Assembly: GCA_905193155.1 (NCBI GenBank)
Contig: CAJJNQ010000001.1
Span: forward strand, 57,019 to 121,018
Source of the DNA: an uncultured Christensenella sp.
GTDB lineage: Bacteria > Bacillota > Clostridia > Christensenellales > UBA1750
Direction of reading: 5' to 3'
DNA: 64,000 nucleotides
Position 1 is the first letter of the stretch. Each line of letters begins with the position of its first letter. The translations under genes were made by a program, and so were the position numbers. Below the pieces are notes generated by a model. That model made no database searches, was not told the DNA's origin, and saw nothing but the letters and a program-made list of their open reading frames with translations. Positions 15,968-26,425 of the stretch are shown here, piece by piece.

Positions 15968-17317
15968 ATGGTCAAAGATTTGACGCAGGGCCGTCCCGGC
16001 TCGGTGCTGTTTCGCTTCACGCTGCCGGTGCTCGGCGGCAATCTGTTCCAGCTGTTCTATACGCTGGCCGATACGGTGATCGTCGGCCGCACGCTGTGCG
16101 AAAACGCGCTGGCCGCCGTCGGCTCCACCAGCATCATCATCTATCTTGTGCTGTGCTTCATCCAAGGCTTCACCGGCGGCTTCGGCATTTGTCTCAGGCA
16201 GCGCTTCGGCGCAAAGGACGAGGATGAGATGCGGCGCAGCGCGGGGATTTCGTGGCTGCTGTCGCTGTTTTTCCCCATCGTGCTGACGCTGGCAGGCTGC
16301 CTGCTGGCGCACCCGATTCTCTATTGGATGCAGACCCCGCAGGACATCTACGACGACGCCTACACCTATCTTTTCCTGATCCTGCTGGGCACGGGCGCGA
16401 CAATCTTTTACAACATCGTCTCCAATCTCCTGCGCGCGCTGGGCGACAGCAAAACGCCGCTGATCTTCCTGGTGATTTCGTCGCTGGGCAACGTGGGCCT
16501 GGATATCCTGTTCATCGTGCCGCTGCGCATGGGCGTTGCGGGCGCTGCCTGGGCCACAGTGCTCAGCCAGCTGCTCTCCGCATTTGCTTGCGCACTGGTG
16601 GGCTTTCGCCGCTATCCCGCGCTGCGCGGCGGCTGCCTTACGAAGAAAAACTTTTGCTCCGAGGTGCGCAGTCATTTAAGTATCGGCTTCCCCATGGGCT
16701 TTCAGATGTCGGTAATGTGTATCGGCCAGCTGTCCATGCAGGCGGCGGTCAACGCGCTGGGGCCGCAGACCATCGCCGGTTACACCGCCGCCACAAAGGT
16801 GGATCAGGTGTCCGTGCTGGTCAACGGCGCGTTCGGCATCGCCATGGCCAACTATGCCGCCCAGAACTACGGCGCGCGGCTCTACGGCCGCATCCGCAGC
16901 GGGCTTTACGCCTGTCTGTTCCAGACCGAGTGCGCCAACCTTTTGATGTGCGCCGGGCTGCTGCTCTGCCGCAAGGCCGTAGTGGGGCTGTTCATCACCG
17001 ATCCTACGCCGGAGGTCATCAGCTATGCGGAGCAGTATCTGCTGATGGTTTCGCCGTTTTATCTGCTGCTGGGGCTGCTTCAGATCTATCGCTCCGCCGA
17101 GCAGAGCATAGGCGACAGCCGCACCCCCTTCATCGCCTGCCTGATCGAATTGGTCATGCGCATCCTCGGCACGAGCGGACTTGCGCATCTGCTCGGTTAC
17201 ACCGGCATCTGTTTGGCGCATCCGCTGGCCTGGCTGGGCGCGACCTCACTGCTGATCCCCGTCTATTACGCGCGCCTGCGCCATTTGGAGCAGAGCTTTG
17301 TGCCCGTTCGGGCTTGA
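15968..17317 (+). CDS. MATE family efflux transporter
   Basis: A 449-residue integral membrane exporter with about 12 spans, typical of the MATE family (DinF/NorM fold). It begins MVKDLTQGRPGSVLFRFTLPV and has LGGNLFQLFYTLADTVIVGR in the first span region and a pseudo-repeat SHLSIGFPMGFQMSVMCIG in the second half. The drug, flavin or metabolite it carries is unknown. ATG 15968 is chosen by comparison with the family; ATG 15953 is also in frame but has the Shine-Dalgarno touching it. No obvious promoter between it and AraC. Confidence 0.9.
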   Translation: MVKDLTQGRPGSVLFRFTLPVLGGNLFQLFYTLADTVIVGRTLCENALAAVGSTSIIIYLVLCFIQGFTGGFGICLRQRFGAKDEDEMRRSAGISWLLSLFFPIVLTLAGCLLAHPILYWMQTPQDIYDDAYTYLFLILLGTGATIFYNIVSNLLRALGDSKTPLIFLVISSLGNVGLDILFIVPLRMGVAGAAWATVLSQLLSAFACALVGFRRYPALRGGCLTKKNFCSEVRSHLSIGFPMGFQMSVMCIGQLSMQAAVNALGPQTIAGYTAATKVDQVSVLVNGAFGIAMANYAAQNYGARLYGRIRSGLYACLFQTECANLLMCAGLLLCRKAVVGLFITDPTPEVISYAEQYLLMVSPFYLLLGLLQIYRSAEQSIGDSRTPFIACLIELVMRILGTSGLAHLLGYTGICLAHPLAWLGATSLLIPVYYARLRHLEQSFVPVRA

Positions 17318-17334
17318 TTTTCCCGCTTCGCCGC

Positions 17335-17353
17335 AGTATACTTTAAGTATACT
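17335..17353. promoter_or_regulatory. Twin AGTATACT palindromes, probable TetR operator
   Basis: Two copies of the self-complementary octamer AGTATACT separated by TTA, ending 21 bp before the TetR start. Both direct and inverted symmetry are perfect. Confidence 0.7.
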
Positions 17354-17374
17354 AAATAGAACGGCGGTGCATAT

Positions 17375-18016
17375 ATGAATCATGAAAATAAAAAGGACGC
17401 CGTGGCGGCGCTGCACCGTGAAAACATCGTGCGCGCCGCTGCGGCGCTCTTTGCGCAAAAGGGCTTTGACGCATCCTCCATCGACGATATCGCGCGGGAA
17501 TCGGGTTACAGCCGCCGCACGATCTACATCTATGGCAAGAGCAAGGAAAACCTGCTTTGTCTGGCCATCGCACAGGAGCTACGCACTTTGCGGGACGGTC
17601 TGCGCCGCACGCAGGAAATCTCCGGCTTTTTCGCGCAATACGATGCGATTTGTGCTGAACTGCTGGCCTTTCATCGCCGCTGCCCGCTAAGCACGTCCGT
17701 CGTGAGGAAATCCGCCGTGTCCGATAATCCCCTTCCCGCCGAGCAGCTCATATTGTCGCTGGGCACGGAGATCAACGCGCTGCTGGCGGATTTCCTCGCG
17801 CAGGGACAGCGGGAAGGTTTGGTGCGCCCGGATGTATTCCCCGCGCTTGACGCACATCTGCTCACCACCGCGCTGGAAGCACAGTTCTCGCTCTGGGACG
17901 CACGGAAGGACTATTTGATTTCCGTCTTTTCGCTCGACGAAAAGGCCTTCCTCGCCCGCGTCCGGGAACAGCTGCTGCGCGGGCTGCTGCTTGCATCGAA
18001 GGGAGACGCGCGATGA
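17375..18016 (+). CDS. TetR family transcriptional regulator
   Basis: A 213-residue repressor. The N-terminal HTH is ENIVRAAAALFAQKGFDASSIDDIARESGYSRRTIYIY (the canonical ..YFxKK is replaced by YIYGKSKENLL), followed by an all-helical ligand domain. It heads an operon with two unknown proteins, its stop overlapping the next ATG (ATGA). The twin AGTATACT element upstream suggests autoregulation. Confidence 0.88.
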   Translation: MNHENKKDAVAALHRENIVRAAAALFAQKGFDASSIDDIARESGYSRRTIYIYGKSKENLLCLAIAQELRTLRDGLRRTQEISGFFAQYDAICAELLAFHRRCPLSTSVVRKSAVSDNPLPAEQLILSLGTEINALLADFLAQGQREGLVRPDVFPALDAHLLTTALEAQFSLWDARKDYLISVFSLDEKAFLARVREQLLRGLLLASKGDAR

Positions 18017-18474
18017 GCCTTCTTCTAGCGTTCGTCACGGAATTTCTCTCCCCGGCGCAGCGCGCGGAAAAACTGCTGGCGCTCAATGAGCGCACCGCAC
18101 CCTACGGTCTGCGGCTTTCCGCTGCGGATGCCGTTGCGCTCGTCCGCAGCGGCGAAGAAGCGCTGCGCAGCACGGGACGCATTGAATGGGGCGACGGCAT
18201 TGCGCCGCAGCTGATCGAAGCCTTCTGCAATTCTTCGTGTCTTTCACAAGAGGATTATGCCGAAACGCTGTGCGAACTGACGGCGCTGTTTTATCAAGCC
18301 AAGAGCCTGGCAGAAGATAAGCTGAGCGACCGCGCGCTGCTGCATTGGATGAAGCGCGCCTTTGACGGCGAATGCGCCGGTTCGCTCGACCGCTTGGCCG
18401 GAGATGCGCTGCCCGCATTGGCCCGCAGCCTGAACAGCGCCCCGCAGCCTTCCTGGGTGCGCACCGATGACTGA
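18013..18474 (+). CDS. Hypothetical protein, TetR-operon (DUF6323-like)
   Basis: A 153-residue soluble, mostly helical protein. The stretch LLALNERTAPYGLRLSAADAVALVRSGEEALRSTGRIE and the WGDGIAPQLIEAFCNSSCLSQEDYAETL segment resemble a clostridial family I recall as DUF6323, usually beside a TetR gene and a second unknown protein. That family assignment is from memory and untested. It overlaps the TetR stop by 4 bp and the next gene by 8 bp, so all three are translationally coupled. Function unknown. Confidence 0.6.
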   Translation: MSLLLAFVTEFLSPAQRAEKLLALNERTAPYGLRLSAADAVALVRSGEEALRSTGRIEWGDGIAPQLIEAFCNSSCLSQEDYAETLCELTALFYQAKSLAEDKLSDRALLHWMKRAFDGECAGSLDRLAGDALPALARSLNSAPQPSWVRTDD

Positions 18475-19249
18475 GCGGCGGCTGCTCTCCGCCCCGGAGA
18501 ATGTCGATCTTTCGCTGATCCCGCTGACGGAATACGGCCTGCGCCATGGATTGCTTACCGAGGATGATTTACGCCGTCTGCGCGCGGAAAGCCTGCCGCT
18601 GTTCCGCTGTCAAGCAGAACGGCTCACCGGCGGGCGCAGCAGCTCCCTTCCCGCCGAAACGGCCGAAGCACTGCTCGATTCCGTGTTCTACACCGTTTCG
18701 CTGGCGCTCAAACGCTGCACTTCGCCCGAAGAAGCGCTGACACTGCTTCGGCAGCAACCGCTGGACACGCTGTTCGCTGCCGGGCAGAAGCGGCTGACGC
18801 GCAAGGTGCAGGCCGCACGCCTGATGCACGATGAATTGACCCGCTCGCTGTTTTCCACGCCGAACGCATTTTACCGCGCCACGCTTGTCGACGGCATCGC
18901 AGGCTTTTTTAAGCTTTACCGCCCGGCGCTGTTTGCGCAGGAGACGCACATCACGGCAGATTATGCCCTCATCCCGATGAACCTGCTGGAGCCGGCGCTG
19001 ACCGCAGCACTGCTCTGTGCGCTGGACGGTCTTCCTGCGAACTCCCTTTGCTTTGCGCCCGATGCGGCAGAACGATTGTTCCACGGCCGTTCCGCCCCCG
19101 ATCTCGCCGAACGTTTTACCGCCGTGCTGCCCGCGCTTTGCCGCGAAATTCACTGCCCGCCGCGCTTTCAATCCTATTTATACCGCTGCCTGCCGGCGCT
19201 TGCGGCTGTGCTCACACAAAACCATCCATTGGAAAAGCCCGAACCATAA
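18467..19249 (+). CDS. Hypothetical protein, TetR-operon (DUF6179-like)
   Basis: A 260-residue soluble helical protein (MTERRLLSAPENVDLSLIPLTEYGL...). It has an Arg/Glu-rich N-terminal half with SVFYTVSLALKRC and a second half containing DYALIPMNLLEP. I associate it with DUF6179, the usual partner of DUF6323, but only from memory. Its stop codon lies in the loop of the terminator hairpin at 19235-19269. Together with the TetR gene it forms a compact three-gene unit of unknown purpose. Confidence 0.55.
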   Translation: MTERRLLSAPENVDLSLIPLTEYGLRHGLLTEDDLRRLRAESLPLFRCQAERLTGGRSSSLPAETAEALLDSVFYTVSLALKRCTSPEEALTLLRQQPLDTLFAAGQKRLTRKVQAARLMHDELTRSLFSTPNAFYRATLVDGIAGFFKLYRPALFAQETHITADYALIPMNLLEPALTAALLCALDGLPANSLCFAPDAAERLFHGRSAPDLAERFTAVLPALCREIHCPPRFQSYLYRCLPALAAVLTQNHPLEKPEP

Positions 19250-19269
19250 TCGGTTCGGGCTTGCGTTTT
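19235..19269. terminator. Bidirectional intrinsic terminator
   Basis: Stem AAGCCCGAACC/GGTTCGGGCTT; T-runs on both flanks (GCGTTTT on plus, TTTTCC on minus). Shared by the TetR operon and the convergent SIS gene. Confidence 0.8.
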
Positions 19270-19274
19270 GCGGC

Positions 19275-19919
19275 TTATTCCGCAAAGTATTCCGCCTCGA
19301 TCAGCGCGCACAGAGCGTGATAGAGGGGCAGCGTGTATTCCTGCACGCGATAGGTTTCGTGCGAAGGCGTGCGCAGGCAAACGTCGCACAGCTCAGAGAG
19401 TGCGCTCTCCTTCTCGCCCGTGATCGCGATTGTTTTGACCCTGGCCGCCTTGGCCGCCCAGACGGCGTTGACCACGTTTTTCGAGTTGCCGGAGGTGGAC
19501 AGCGCGATGAGCACATCGCCCGGCTTTCCGTAACCGAATACCTGCTGCGCAAAGATCATGTCCGCCGCCACGTCGTTGGAATAGGCGCTGGTCAGCGACG
19601 TATGGCAGGGCAGGGCGATGGCGGGCAGCGCCCCCTGCAACTTGTCTGCAAAGCCCTCCGGCAAACCGTCCAGCGCGTCAAACGCCGCGCGCTGCACACC
19701 CTTGATCGGGCGCTTTTTCAAAAAGCCCTTCATCAGCTCGCCCACGATGTGCTCGCTGTCGGCAGCGCTTCCGCCGTTGCCGCAGATCATCACCTTGCCG
19801 CCCGCATCATAAGCCGATTTGAGCAGCGCAAACGCTTCTTCTACCTGCGGAATCAGCTTGCAAAGCGCAGGATGCTCCGCTTTCAATCGCGCAAGGATCT
19901 CCTTCTGATCGCAATTCAT
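19275..19919 (-). CDS. SIS-domain phosphosugar isomerase (GmhA-like)
   Basis: A 214-residue protein of the D-sedoheptulose 7-phosphate isomerase (GmhA) type. It has the SIS phosphosugar site ICGNGGSAADSEHIVGEL (about 45-62) and ALSTSGNSKNVVNAV. In Gram-negatives GmhA begins ADP-heptose synthesis; in Clostridia similar genes serve glycan or S-layer heptose or unrelated phosphosugars, so the substrate is open. It follows amt convergently to nothing upstream and has its own RBS (GGAGGAGCG). Confidence 0.82.
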   Translation of the reverse strand: MNCDQKEILARLKAEHPALCKLIPQVEEAFALLKSAYDAGGKVMICGNGGSAADSEHIVGELMKGFLKKRPIKGVQRAAFDALDGLPEGFADKLQGALPAIALPCHTSLTSAYSNDVAADMIFAQQVFGYGKPGDVLIALSTSGNSKNVVNAVWAAKAARVKTIAITGEKESALSELCDVCLRTPSHETYRVQEYTLPLYHALCALIEAEYFAE

Positions 19920-20026
19920 CGCTCCTCCTTCGGCAAATCTCTTTGCCGCTCCAACAAAACTTCTCTTCTTTTTTCGCGTTTGCGCCGCGCTTTTCCTGCT
20001 TGTACACTCAATATCCTTTTCACGCG

Positions 20027-20059
20027 AAAAGAGCCGCCCGTTTGACTGGGCGGCTCTTT
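20027..20059. terminator. Intrinsic terminator after amt
   Basis: AAGAGCCGCCC/GGGCGGCTCTT stem, loop of 7-8 nt, T-run on the minus strand (CTTTTCG) and on the plus strand (CTTTCC). Confidence 0.75.
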
Positions 20060-20125
20060 CCGTGTGTGTGAAAATAGGAAGGAGAATTTGGAAGCCCGCG
20101 TTTTGACTTCCAAAGGGAATTGACG

Positions 20126-21865
20126 TTATTCGACGTCCTGCAAGGCGTCGTAGCCCTCTTCGCCGGTGCGCACCTTGACAACGTTTTCCACGTCGTAGAC
20201 GAAGATCTTACCGTCGCCGATATGGCCGGTATAGAGCACATGCTTCGCCTTTTCGATGACTGCGCGGACGGGCACTTTGCTCACGACGATATCCACCTGC
20301 ACCTTGGGCAGCAGGCTCGGCTCGATCTGCACGCCGCGGTAGTATTCGGTCGCGCCTTTCTGCATGCCGCAGCCGAGCACATGGGAAACCGTCATGCCGG
20401 TGATGCCGATATTCATCATGGCATTCTTGAGGACCTCGAGCTTGGCCTCCTTGCAGATGATCTCGATCTTGGTCAGCTTCACGCCGTCGGCGCGAACCGG
20501 CGCTTCGTAAGCGGGAACGCTCTTCACTTCGACTGCCTCAGCCACGGGGGTATCGCCCGTGACCTTGACAGGTTCGCCGTCATCGATGACCTCAGGCAGG
20601 GTGGCAAAGCCTGCGTAAGCGCTGGGCAGACCATGCTCGGTCAGATCCAGGCCAAGCGTCTCTTCCTCGCGGGAGACGCGCAGGCCGATGGTCTTTTTGA
20701 TAATCATAAAGGTGATGGTGATGGTCACAGCCGTCCATGCTGCTACCGCGAGCACGCCGACGCACTGCATGCCCAGCTGCGCCAGGCCGCCGCCGTAGAA
20801 CAGGCCCTTGCCCACGAAGCCGCCGGCTTCCATCTGGCGGGCGAAGGCGGGAGCGGTATCGGTTGTAAACAGGCCGACTGCCAGCGTACCCCAGATGCCG
20901 TTTAAGCAATGCACGGCAACCGCGCCGACGGGATCGTCAATGTGGAGCTTGTAGTCGAGCAGCCACACGCCAAAGACCACCAGCAGACCGGAAACCACGC
21001 CGATGGCAATCGCGCCGAAGCAATCGGTCACGTCGCAGCTGGCCGTGATGCCGACCAGACCCGCAAGGGAGGCGTTTAAGCACATCGAAACATCGGGCTT
21101 GCCGTATTTGACCCAGGTAAAGATCATCGTGGTGACGGTCGCAACCGCAGGCGCAACCGTGGTGGTGAGGAAGATGGAGCCCAGCTCCTCAACGGTCTGC
21201 GCTGCCGCGCCGTTGAAGCCGTACCAGCCGAGCCACAGGATGAACACGCCCAGCGCGCCCAACGCAATGGAGTGTCCGGGGAAGGCGTTGACCTTGACGA
21301 TCTTACCGTTTTCATCCTTGGTGAACTTGCCGATGCGCGGCCCAAGCATCTTCGCGCCGATCAGTGCGCTGATGCCGCCGACCATGTGAATGGCGCAGGA
21401 ACCGGCAAAGTCATGGAAGCCGAGCTGTGCCAGCCAGCCGCCGCCCCAGATCCAGTGCGCTTCGATCGGGTAGATCAGCGCGGAGATCACGCCGGAATAA
21501 ATACAGTAGGAGAGAAACTTGGTGCGCTCCGCCATCGCGCCGGAGACGATGGTCGCCGCGGTAGCGCAGAACACGAGGTTGAACACGAAGGCCGACCAAT
21601 CAAAGCTTTCGTAGGCCGTGAAGATATCGAACCCCGGCTTGCCGATCAGGCCAACCAGATCCTCGCCCAGGAACAGCCCGAAGCCGATCACAATGAACAC
21701 CACCGTGCCGATGCAGAAGTCCATCAGGTTCTTCATGATGATGTTGCCGGTGTTCTTCAGGCGCGTGAAGCCCGCCTCCACCATCGCAAAGCCGGCCTGC
21801 ATCCAGAACACGAGCGCAGCGCCGATTAGGAACCAGACGCTGAAGACGATTGTGTTTGCATCCAT
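20126..21865 (-). CDS. amt: Ammonium transporter fused to a PII signalling domain
   Basis: A 579-residue membrane protein: an AmtB channel with about 11 spans in residues 1-430 (WFLIGAALVFWMQAGFAMVEAGFTR, AGSCAIHMVGG, DDPVGAVAVHCLNGIWG with the twin pore His logic) and a C-terminal GlnK/PII domain (KLTKIEIICKEAKLE to the end). The PII T-loop keeps GATEYYRG with the modifiable Tyr, and the C-terminal B-loop GDGKIFVYDVENVVKVRTGEEG. PII normally plugs the Amt pore; here the two are one chain. ATG 21865 has GAAAGGA at about 11 nt. The leader carries a terminator and an AAAGAC hexaloop hairpin. Confidence 0.93.
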   Translation of the reverse strand: MDANTIVFSVWFLIGAALVFWMQAGFAMVEAGFTRLKNTGNIIMKNLMDFCIGTVVFIVIGFGLFLGEDLVGLIGKPGFDIFTAYESFDWSAFVFNLVFCATAATIVSGAMAERTKFLSYCIYSGVISALIYPIEAHWIWGGGWLAQLGFHDFAGSCAIHMVGGISALIGAKMLGPRIGKFTKDENGKIVKVNAFPGHSIALGALGVFILWLGWYGFNGAAAQTVEELGSIFLTTTVAPAVATVTTMIFTWVKYGKPDVSMCLNASLAGLVGITASCDVTDCFGAIAIGVVSGLLVVFGVWLLDYKLHIDDPVGAVAVHCLNGIWGTLAVGLFTTDTAPAFARQMEAGGFVGKGLFYGGGLAQLGMQCVGVLAVAAWTAVTITITFMIIKKTIGLRVSREEETLGLDLTEHGLPSAYAGFATLPEVIDDGEPVKVTGDTPVAEAVEVKSVPAYEAPVRADGVKLTKIEIICKEAKLEVLKNAMMNIGITGMTVSHVLGCGMQKGATEYYRGVQIEPSLLPKVQVDIVVSKVPVRAVIEKAKHVLYTGHIGDGKIFVYDVENVVKVRTGEEGYDALQDVE

Positions 21866-21916
21866 TGAAATGACCATCCTTTCTCTTCCATTCGTAAATT
21901 TGTAAAGGAGAAATAT

Positions 21917-21948
21917 AAAAAGACGCGCATCCTCTTTTCCCGATGCGC
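21917..21948 (-). terminator. Terminator in the amt leader, with competing arm
   Basis: Minus strand GCGCATC/GATGCGC stem then GTCTTTTT, between purF and amt. The 5' arm GCGCATC can instead pair with GGTGCGC (21965-21959), so a terminator/antiterminator switch is possible. Confidence 0.65.
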
Positions 21949-21985
21949 TTTGAGCGCCGCGCACCGTTTTGTCGGAAAAGAAAAT

Positions 21986-21999
21986 ACACGTCTTTGTGT
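21986..21999 (-). promoter_or_regulatory. AAAGAC hexaloop hairpin in the amt leader
   Basis: RNA stem ACAC/GUGU with loop AAAGAC (A at 1, G at 4), matching the loop rule described for ANTAR-protein RNA targets. The stem is short and about 40 nt upstream of the terminator, so weaker than the glnN and glutamate synthase examples. Confidence 0.4.
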
Positions 22000-22024
22000 C
22001 AGACTATGCGGTTATCAAAAGAAT

Positions 22025-23437
22025 TCATTCAAACGCGGTCTTGTCCGCGTGCGTGGGAACCGGATAGGGATAATCGCCGGAGAAGCAGGCGGTACAGAAG
22101 TTGAGCTTGCTGTCCTTTGCGATTTCCTTGACCTGCGCCAGCGGCAGGAAGCCGAGGCTGTCCGCGCCGATGCGCTCCGTCAGCTCCTCATGGGTGAATT
22201 TCACCGAGGCCAGCTGGCTGCGGTCGTCAATGTCCGTACCGTAATAGCAGGGCCAGAGGAATTCCGGTGCGGAAATGCGCACATGCACCTCCGTCGCCCC
22301 TGCTTTCTTGAGCAGATCCACGATCTGCCGCATCGTGGTGCCGCGGACGATGGAATCGTCGATCATCACCACGCGCTTGCCTTCCACGCTGCGGCGCAGC
22401 GCCGAAAGCTTGATGGACACCGCGCTCTCCCGCCCGTTTTGCGTGGGCTGAATGAACGTGCGCCCGATATAGCGATTCTTGACCAGCCCCTCGCCGTAGG
22501 GAATGCCGCTCTCCTGCGCAAAGCCGATGGCTGCGGCCAAACCGGAATCCGGCACGCCGATGACCAGATCTGCCTGCACGGGATGACTGCGGGCGAGGAT
22601 TCTGCCCGCCTCCAGCCGCGCCTGATAGACGCTCTGGCCGTCGATGACGGAATCGGGCCGGGCAAAGTAGATGTGCTCGAAGACACACAGTGCGCATTTC
22701 GACGCGTCAGGGTTGATACCGCTCTCCATCACGCGCTCGCCGCTTTCATCCACTACAATCAATTCGCCGGGGCGAACGTCGCGGTCAAACGATGCGCCGA
22801 TGCTGTCCAGCGCGCAGGATTCCGAGGCGAACACCGGGCTTTTCCCCAGGTGCCCCATGCACAGGGGACGCATCCCCTTTGGGTCGCGCAGCGCAATGAG
22901 CTTTTTCGGGCTCATCACCAGCAGGGAGAACGAACCCTCCAGCCGAGGCGCCACGCGGGCGACCGCCTCCTCCACCGAGTTCGCCGTCAGCCGCTCCTTC
23001 GCGATCAGGAAGGCGATCACTTCCGTATCAGAGGTACATTGGAACACCGCGCCCTGCTGCTCCAGCTCCTGGCGGAGCAGCGCCGCGTTGGACACATTCC
23101 CGTTGTGGGCAATGACCAGGCTGCCCTTGATGTAGTCCACGCCAAGGGGCTGGATGTTGCGCCGGTTGTTGCCGCCGGTAGTGGAATAGCGCGCATGGCC
23201 AATAGCGATGCTTCCCTTCATCCCGGAGAGGATCTTCTCGTCAAAGACCTCGTGCACCAGTCCCAGATCCTTGTAAAGGCTGATCAGGTTGCCGTCGTTG
23301 ACGGCGATGCCGCAGGCCTCCTGCCCGCGGTGCTGCAAGGCATACAATGCATAATAAACGCATCTGGCTGTATCGACGGATTCGGCCTCCCGATTGAAGA
23401 TGCCGAACACGCCGCATTCTTCGTGGATTTGCTCCAA
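22025..23437 (-). CDS. purF: Amidophosphoribosyltransferase
   Basis: A 470-residue glutamine-PRPP amidotransferase, first step of purine synthesis, cytosolic. The Ntn-type glutaminase nucleophile is Cys8 after a short propeptide (MEQIHEECGVFGIF). The PRTase PRPP loop is VVMIDDSIVRGTTMRQI. The C-terminal FCTACFSGDYPYP and an upstream Cys match the [4Fe-4S] Bacillus-type enzyme. The start is TTG 23437, with GGGAGGG at 6 nt. It lies 24 bp after glnN, not with other pur genes, so its expression should follow nitrogen control. Confidence 0.94.
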   Translation of the reverse strand: MEQIHEECGVFGIFNREAESVDTARCVYYALYALQHRGQEACGIAVNDGNLISLYKDLGLVHEVFDEKILSGMKGSIAIGHARYSTTGGNNRRNIQPLGVDYIKGSLVIAHNGNVSNAALLRQELEQQGAVFQCTSDTEVIAFLIAKERLTANSVEEAVARVAPRLEGSFSLLVMSPKKLIALRDPKGMRPLCMGHLGKSPVFASESCALDSIGASFDRDVRPGELIVVDESGERVMESGINPDASKCALCVFEHIYFARPDSVIDGQSVYQARLEAGRILARSHPVQADLVIGVPDSGLAAAIGFAQESGIPYGEGLVKNRYIGRTFIQPTQNGRESAVSIKLSALRRSVEGKRVVMIDDSIVRGTTMRQIVDLLKKAGATEVHVRISAPEFLWPCYYGTDIDDRSQLASVKFTHEELTERIGADSLGFLPLAQVKEIAKDSKLNFCTACFSGDYPYPVPTHADKTAFE

Positions 23438-23461
23438 GGGCTCTCCCTCCCGTAAAGTGGC

Positions 23462-25552
<2,091 letters not shown>

Positions 25553-25587
25553 AACGATTCCTCCTCCAACACAGTCAGATAAAAAAC

Positions 25588-25624
25588 AAAAAAAGACGCT
25601 GCGGGCCTTTGCCTTGCCCACAGC
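25588..25624 (-). terminator. Leader terminator of glnN
   Basis: RNA stem GCUGUGGGC/GCCCGCAGC (9 bp, one G-U) with a 9-nt loop, then UCUUUUUUU, all before the glnN RBS. Its first four bases (GCUG) are also the 3' arm of the hexaloop hairpin at 25620-25635. Confidence 0.85.
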
Positions 25625-25635
25625 GCCTTTGCTGT
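25620..25635 (-). promoter_or_regulatory. AAAGGC hexaloop antiterminator hairpin, glnN leader
   Basis: RNA ACAGC/GCUGU stem with loop AAAGGC (A1, G4), within a few bases of the predicted transcript start. Forming it sequesters the GCUG needed by the terminator. Fits ANTAR-dependent antitermination. Confidence 0.65.
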
Positions 25636-25646
25636 TGATGGAGGGA

Positions 25647-25675
25647 ATCATAGCACGCTCAAAAGGTGCTGTCAA
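25647..25675 (-). promoter_or_regulatory. Promoter of glnN-purF
   Basis: Minus strand TTGACA (25675-25670), 17-bp spacer, TATGAT (25652-25647). Confidence 0.85.
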
Positions 25676-25722
25676 CCGGTTTACAAAATCTTTCCAGAAC
25701 AAGTTTTTGCAGGAATGACCGC

Positions 25723-26394
25723 TCACGTCCTGCACGTTGTCCACTCAATGGCGTTGACCAACAGCTTGCGGAACTCCGGATTTTCCCACACGTCCAACGT
25801 ATGGCCCGGCGTCAACACCACAATGCGCCCTCCGTAGATCTTTCGCGTCCAGCCCGCAGGCTGCGTGCCGCCTGGCGCAGAATCCCATTGCAGAAACACC
25901 TGCGCATCCCCGGCAAGGTCGCTGATCTGATAGTGTTCATCGTGCACCGTGAAGGCGCCCACGCCCTCCGTCAGCGGCGAATCCGGGTCGGTGACATAGA
26001 TGTCGCAGCGGATGGTCGTTCATGGTGCAGCCGTGCAGCGCCTGCATCCCGCGCGCGGGCTTTTTGAAGCGCTCGTCCGCATCGCCCAGAAAGCGTTCGC
26101 CGATACAGGTGCCCGAATGCACAAACACGATGCCGCCGCCCCGCTCCAGGTATGCACGGAATTCCTCCGGCCCGACCTCGGTGACGCTCTCCTAAAACCA
26201 CGGCGCGGTATTGGCGGCGCTGACGTTGTTGCTCTTTGCAATGATCACCGCGTCGTACTGTTCCAGGCGCTTTGGGGTTAGAATGTCCTTGGCCGATTTG
26301 ACCACGTCGAAGGAATACGCACCGTCGCCCAGGCCGCGGATTCCCCGTTCAATCACCTCTGCCGGATGCCACAGATCGTCGCAGAGACCAGCAT
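25723..26394 (-). pseudogene. Decayed ThuA-like gene
   Basis: Pieces in three frames form a ThuA/trehalose-utilisation-like protein (class I GATase-like fold): DDLWHPAEVIERGI, VVKSAKDILTPKRLEQYDAVIIAKSN, RGGGIVFVHSGTCIGERF, then VGAFTVHDEHYQISDL and KIYGGRIVVLTPGHTLDVWENPEF. Lesions: a frameshift after MLVSA near 26380, an in-frame TAG at 26192-26194, and a frameshift near 26003. It follows the decayed SDR gene by 31 bp, so the pair was probably one catabolic operon. Sequencing error is an alternative for single shifts, but three lesions plus a damaged neighbour favour decay. Confidence 0.8.
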
Positions 26395-26425
26395 CTTTCC
26401 CAAAGTTTTTCTCTCCCTTCTCCCC

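Noticed and set aside
19920..20125. tRNA or other small RNA gene
   Set aside because: Only the terminator hairpin is convincing; no cloverleaf or CCA end seen, here or in other gaps.
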